Shown in pieces: positions 53,585-56,525 of a stretch of DNA of 56,525 bases. Numbering within the stretch: the first letter of the stretch is position 1; every line of letters starts with the position of its first letter. The stretch lies in assembly GCA_949285605.1 (NCBI GenBank), contig CASDZI010000006.1:1-56525 (forward strand), in the 5' to 3' direction. Made by a program: the position numbers and the translations under genes. Origin of the DNA: an uncultured Christensenella sp. GTDB taxonomy: Bacteria; Bacillota; Clostridia; Christensenellales; DTU072. Below the pieces are notes generated by a model that ran no database searches, had not been told where the DNA came from, and saw only the letters and a program-made list of their open reading frames with translations.

Positions 53585-54370
53585 TCAATCCGCCCACATA
53601 CGGAAACGTAATTTTTTATAGAGCGGACGAGGTAAAAAATACAATGCGAGCGGATAAAACGACATCAAAAATCCCTTGAGTCCGGCTTTCAGCAACCTGC
53701 CGCCCTGCCGCCTTACCCTGCACTCGTTGAGACGGGTGGAAAAGGTGTGCTTGCCTTTCGAAAAAGGCGCTTCCTCGTACTCGAAAAGGAACTCCTCCAG
53801 ATTAGCTCCCCTCTTCCCTACGGCATACATACGGAAAAAGAGCTCGTAGTCCTCGCAACGCAGATATTTCCTGTCGGCGGAGTAATTTCCGGCTTCGGTC
53901 AGAGCGGATTTCCTGAATACCACCGTAGGATGGATAAACGGATTTCTTTTCAACAGAACTTTCACGTCGGGAAAGGGCGGATAGGACCTTTTCCCCCAGC
54001 GTTTTCCCTCGTAACACAGATACGCTCCCGTTCCGCAGAAAGCTATCTCCTCATGCTCCTCCAAAAAAGCGATTTGCTTAGCTATCCTGCCGGGTAAAGA
54101 TACGTCGTCGGCGTCCATTCGGACGATGTATTCGCCTCTCGCCAATTTCACGCATTCCCGTAAACAGTATCCCAAACCTTTGTTTTCGGTATTCCTTATC
54201 AAAGTTATGCGGTTATCGTTCAGGGAGAGTATCTCCTCTGCGCTCCCGTCGGTAGAGGCGTCGTCGCAAAGGATAATTTCCATTTCCCCTTCGTAGCCGT
54301 CAATCACGCTTTTTACCGCTTTTTTTACCGTGGAAGCGGCGTTGAAAAACCCCATTACCACGCTTATCAT
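53585..54370 (-). CDS. Family 2 glycosyltransferase
   Basis: The start chosen is ATG 54370 (MISVVMGFFNAAST), which overlaps the stop of the upstream glycosyltransferase (ATGA); GGGGGC is just upstream. The 261-residue GT-A protein has ILCDDASTDGSAEE (nucleotide binding), RMDADDVSLPGRI (metal DxD) and GKRSYPPFPDVKVLLKRN. It has no membrane segment apart from a hydrophobic C-terminal patch (LMSFYPLALYFLP) that may contact the membrane. It adds a sugar in the surface glycan made by this cluster; the donor cannot be told. Confidence 0.93.
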   Translation of the reverse strand: MISVVMGFFNAASTVKKAVKSVIDGYEGEMEIILCDDASTDGSAEEILSLNDNRITLIRNTENKGLGYCLRECVKLARGEYIVRMDADDVSLPGRIAKQIAFLEEHEEIAFCGTGAYLCYEGKRWGKRSYPPFPDVKVLLKRNPFIHPTVVFRKSALTEAGNYSADRKYLRCEDYELFFRMYAVGKRGANLEEFLFEYEEAPFSKGKHTFSTRLNECRVRRQGGRLLKAGLKGFLMSFYPLALYFLPRPLYKKLRFRMWAD

Positions 54371-55443
54371 TTTGCCCCCGTCATAATTTTCAGATATTCG
54401 TTTTCCAGTCTTTTCACCGAGTGTCTTATATCGAACTCTTCCTTTTCTACCGCTTTTCCCGAGCGGAGACAGTCCCTTTCCGAAAGGATTTTTTCCGCCC
54501 ATTCTTCGGGATCGGCGGCAGGGAGAAAAACGGCGTTCCCGAGGTCGGTTTCCCTCGTCACGGCGTCGGAAAGGTAACACCGCAAACCGTTATACTGAGC
54601 CTCCACGGCAACCAGCGGCAACCCTTCGTAACGGGAGGGCATACAAAGACAATCGAAAGTCGAGTACCACCTCGCCATATCGAGGGAAGGCGTCACGAAA
54701 AGACAACGGATATTTTTCTTTTCGGAGTATTTTTTCAGCTTTTCCTTCTCCGATCCGTCGCCGACCAATACCGCAACCGTCGGCGTTTTTTTATCGAGAC
54801 GAGCCGCCACGTCCAGGAAAAAACGCAGATTTTTCTGATACTCGAAACGTCCGGCAAAACCTAAGGCGAGCGAGCCGTCCAAAAGGCAGTCCGCCCTTGT
54901 TTGCGTTCTCTTCCCCTCGTCGAAAGCGTAGCCGTCGGGATCTATAGCGTTAGGCATTATAAAAACTTCTTTCCCTTTTCCGTAAAGCCACTCGGCGGAA
55001 TGTTCGCTGCAAGCGAATAAATGCGTTGCGTGGCGGAAAGCGTGTTTTTTCAGAAGGTTCTTTACAACGGCGGTAAGTTCTTTCCCGTCCGTGGTGGAAT
55101 GGCTGTGACAAATGCGTTTTTCTATCCCGCATTTTTTTGCCGCCGAGAGCGGAAAGCCCGATAAAGTCGTCAGGTGCGAATGGAATACGTCGTAACGGTT
55201 TTCGATAAGGATTTTTTTCAGCTGTTTCGTTGCGACGGGAAATATGCGGAAATCCTCGATGTAAAAAACTCTTCCGCCGAGTTGCCTTATTTCCTCGTCG
55301 AGGGAGCTTGCCCCGTAAGTTATGAAATCGAATTCGAATTTTTCCCTGTCGATATTGCGGTAATAATTCATTACGCAATTCGCCACTCCTCCGAGCTCGG
55401 CGTTTCCGATAAGGTGGACAACTCTGATTTTTCCGTTATTCAT
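54367..55443 (-). CDS. Family 4 (GT-B) glycosyltransferase
   Basis: The 358-residue protein has a GT-B layout: VVHLIGNAELGGVANCV near the N-terminus, HSHLTTLSG, PNAIDPDGY, GFAGRFEYQKNLRFFLDVAARL and the E-x7-E motif region SRYEGLPLVAVEAQ. It transfers an activated sugar to the lipid-linked chain. Its start overlaps the sugar transferase by 8 bp and its end overlaps the next transferase by 4 bp, a tightly coupled three-gene unit. Confidence 0.94.
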   Translation of the reverse strand: MNNGKIRVVHLIGNAELGGVANCVMNYYRNIDREKFEFDFITYGASSLDEEIRQLGGRVFYIEDFRIFPVATKQLKKILIENRYDVFHSHLTTLSGFPLSAAKKCGIEKRICHSHSTTDGKELTAVVKNLLKKHAFRHATHLFACSEHSAEWLYGKGKEVFIMPNAIDPDGYAFDEGKRTQTRADCLLDGSLALGFAGRFEYQKNLRFFLDVAARLDKKTPTVAVLVGDGSEKEKLKKYSEKKNIRCLFVTPSLDMARWYSTFDCLCMPSRYEGLPLVAVEAQYNGLRCYLSDAVTRETDLGNAVFLPAADPEEWAEKILSERDCLRSGKAVEKEEFDIRHSVKRLENEYLKIMTGAK

Positions 55444-56071
55444 ATTTTGCTTTCATTTCCGCTATCTGTTCGGCTGAAGGTTCCTTCAGGTATTTTTTCT
55501 CCCCCGAAAGCACGGTGAAAAGGGTTTTGAAAAATATTTTGCAATCGGTAATAAAGGAAATATGTTCGTTATAATAGATATCGTAATAACTTCTGCCCTG
55601 TATGGAAAGATAACCGTTGCCGTTGACCTGGGCAAGTCCCGTCATACCGGGACGGGAAGCGAATTTCATATATTCCCATTTTTCGTAAGTTGCCGAGTAA
55701 ATCGGCAGAAGCGGTCTCGGTCCCACAAAGGACATATCCCCTATCAAAACGTTTATAAGTTGGGGCAGTTCGTCGAGCTTGTATTTACGCAGAATTTTCC
55801 CTACTCTCGTGACGTTTTCGTTATCGTCCTCGATAACGGGATTGAATTTATCGAACGCCACGTTTTTGGTTTTCATCGTGCGGAATTTGAATATCCTTAT
55901 GATTTGTCTGTTCTGACCTTCTCTCGGCTGACGGAAAATAGCCGCACCTTTACTGTCCGCCGCCACCGCTATACTTATGGCTATCATAAGCGGACTAAGC
56001 AAAGCCAACGCCGCCAACGCCAGAATTTTATCGAGAGTATATTTTATAAACAGATATATCTTTAGTTTCAT
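55436..56071 (-). CDS. Undecaprenyl-phosphate sugar-1-phosphate transferase (initiating sugar transferase)
   Basis: The 211-residue protein is the catalytic half of the WcaJ/WbaP family: one N-terminal membrane hairpin (residues 12-36), QPREGQNRQIIRIFKFRTM, the catalytic DELPQL (KYKLDELPQLINVLIGDMSF) and FVGPRPLL, then RPGMTGLAQVNG. It moves a sugar phosphate from a UDP-sugar to undecaprenyl phosphate, starting a surface polysaccharide or protein glycan. The N-terminal multi-span domain of long family members is absent, as in PglC-like short forms. Confidence 0.95.
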   Translation of the reverse strand: MKLKIYLFIKYTLDKILALAALALLSPLMIAISIAVAADSKGAAIFRQPREGQNRQIIRIFKFRTMKTKNVAFDKFNPVIEDDNENVTRVGKILRKYKLDELPQLINVLIGDMSFVGPRPLLPIYSATYEKWEYMKFASRPGMTGLAQVNGNGYLSIQGRSYYDIYYNEHISFITDCKIFFKTLFTVLSGEKKYLKEPSAEQIAEMKAKYE

Positions 56072-56110
56072 TGCGATTAGTATGTGTTTTCCCCTCTGCG
56101 GTTATGAATT

Positions 56111-56525
56111 TTACGGCGTAAAGACCACAACGTCAATATATGCCGAATTCAACCAACTTGCGTGTACGTTCCCGTCGGAAACGTAAACTTTGGGACGGGA
56201 AGTGCCGGTGAACGCCTCTTCGTGCATAACAGAGTCTGCGGCAAGGTTAAGAGCATAAATTTCTTCTAACGAAGCGCAGTTATTGAAAGCTCCTTCGGCA
56301 AGTCCTTTCGTAAGTTCTCCTTCTATTTCTACTTTGGTAACGGCGGACGCCGCTCCGCTTAACGCGTAATCGGTAATTCCCTTGACTTCCGCTCCGAATT
56401 TTATCGAGGAAAGAACAAGTGTGGTATTATCGTAGTACAGCGTACCGTAATCGTTGGTATAACCGTAACGCTGAAGTCCGTCTATTTCGTAAACGACGTA
56501 TTCGCCGTTTATATCCTTATCGAAG
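56111..56525 (-). CDS. LRR (BspA-like) surface protein, C-terminal part (start beyond window)
   Basis: The last 138 codons of a gene running in from the right edge to TAA 56111. It shows LRR_5-type units (VKGITDYALSGA, VTKVEIEGELTKGLAEGAFNNCASLEEIYAL) and an end with VYVSDGNVHASWLNSAYIDV, much like the C-terminus of the LRR lipoprotein at 52804-53433. No membrane anchor is present in the visible part. It precedes the glycan cluster by 39 bp, with no terminator in between. Confidence 0.85.
   Translation of the reverse strand, partial: FDKDINGEYVVYEIDGLQRYGYTNDYGTLYYDNTTLVLSSIKFGAEVKGITDYALSGAASAVTKVEIEGELTKGLAEGAFNNCASLEEIYALNLAADSVMHEEAFTGTSRPKVYVSDGNVHASWLNSAYIDVVVFTP

Overview
The window reads as a chromosomal segment of an endospore-forming, low-to-moderate-GC Firmicute of class Clostridia. 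The support is conserved Clostridia/Bacilli gene order, sporulation-associated genes (yqfC, yqfD, a pdaB-like deacetylase and a 24-residue spoVM), near-consensus sigma-A promoters with 17-bp spacers, and AGGAGG-type ribosome binding sites. The large GLUG/InlB-repeat lipoprotein, the leucine-rich-repeat proteins and the GPH symporter suggest a gut-type, probably uncultured lineage (Christensenellales-like is a guess). Nearly everything is on the minus strand. No phage, insertion sequence or CRISPR array was seen.

Layout. 1-2.5 kb: C-terminally cut surface lipoprotein. 2.5-3.8 kb: decayed DNA, with an HTH remnant and an ORF joining rhamnulose-1-phosphate aldolase to the C-terminus of ribosomal protein L15. 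3.74-4.6 kb: pnuC behind a compact leader whose hairpins form an anti-terminator/terminator pair. 4.6-10.6 kb: glutamate synthase gltB/gltD, with gltB broken by an internal deletion and preceded by a promoter-proximal terminator. 10.6-12.6 kb: TPR glycosyltransferase and collagen-like protein. 12.6-14.8 kb: accessory strip with a twice-frameshifted NUDIX pseudogene, an AT-rich orphan gene and tRNA-Lys(CTT). 14.9-19.5 kb: rsfS, a nadD-yqeK fusion, yhbY, obg, nth, spoVM. 19.6-29.9 kb: rpe, rsgA, rlmN, rsmB, fmt, def, priA, coaBC, rpoZ, gmk, yicC, the classic operon but lacking remA and prpC/prkC. 30.2-35.4 kb: ligA, pcrA, dgt. 35.5-43.7 kb: ppdK, recO, yqzL, a fused ybeY-era, a shortened pgpH, yqfD, yqfC. 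43.8-51.1 kb: rluD, lspA, sepF, yggS, an SSB-like protein, a pdaB-like deacetylase, ygiQ, purD. 51.2-56.5 kb: GPH symporter, LRR lipoprotein, a three-gene glycan assembly cluster, and the C-terminus of another LRR protein.

Most of the window is housekeeping: ribosome maturation (RsfS, YhbY, Obg, RsgA, RlmN, RsmB, Era, YbeY, RluD), initiator tRNA and N-terminal processing (Fmt, Def), replication and repair (PriA, LigA, PcrA, RecO, Nth), and nucleotide/cofactor supply (Gmk, PurD, CoaBC, NadD, PnuC, Dgt). The least ordinary parts are the pnuC and gltB leaders, the four decayed genes in the first 14 kb, the collagen/glycosyltransferase pair with a sigma-K-like promoter, a leaderless nadD, an rsgA without a canonical start for its full OB fold, and several fusions and deletions relative to the Bacillus-type order. 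All calls come from reading the sequence; no database search was run.
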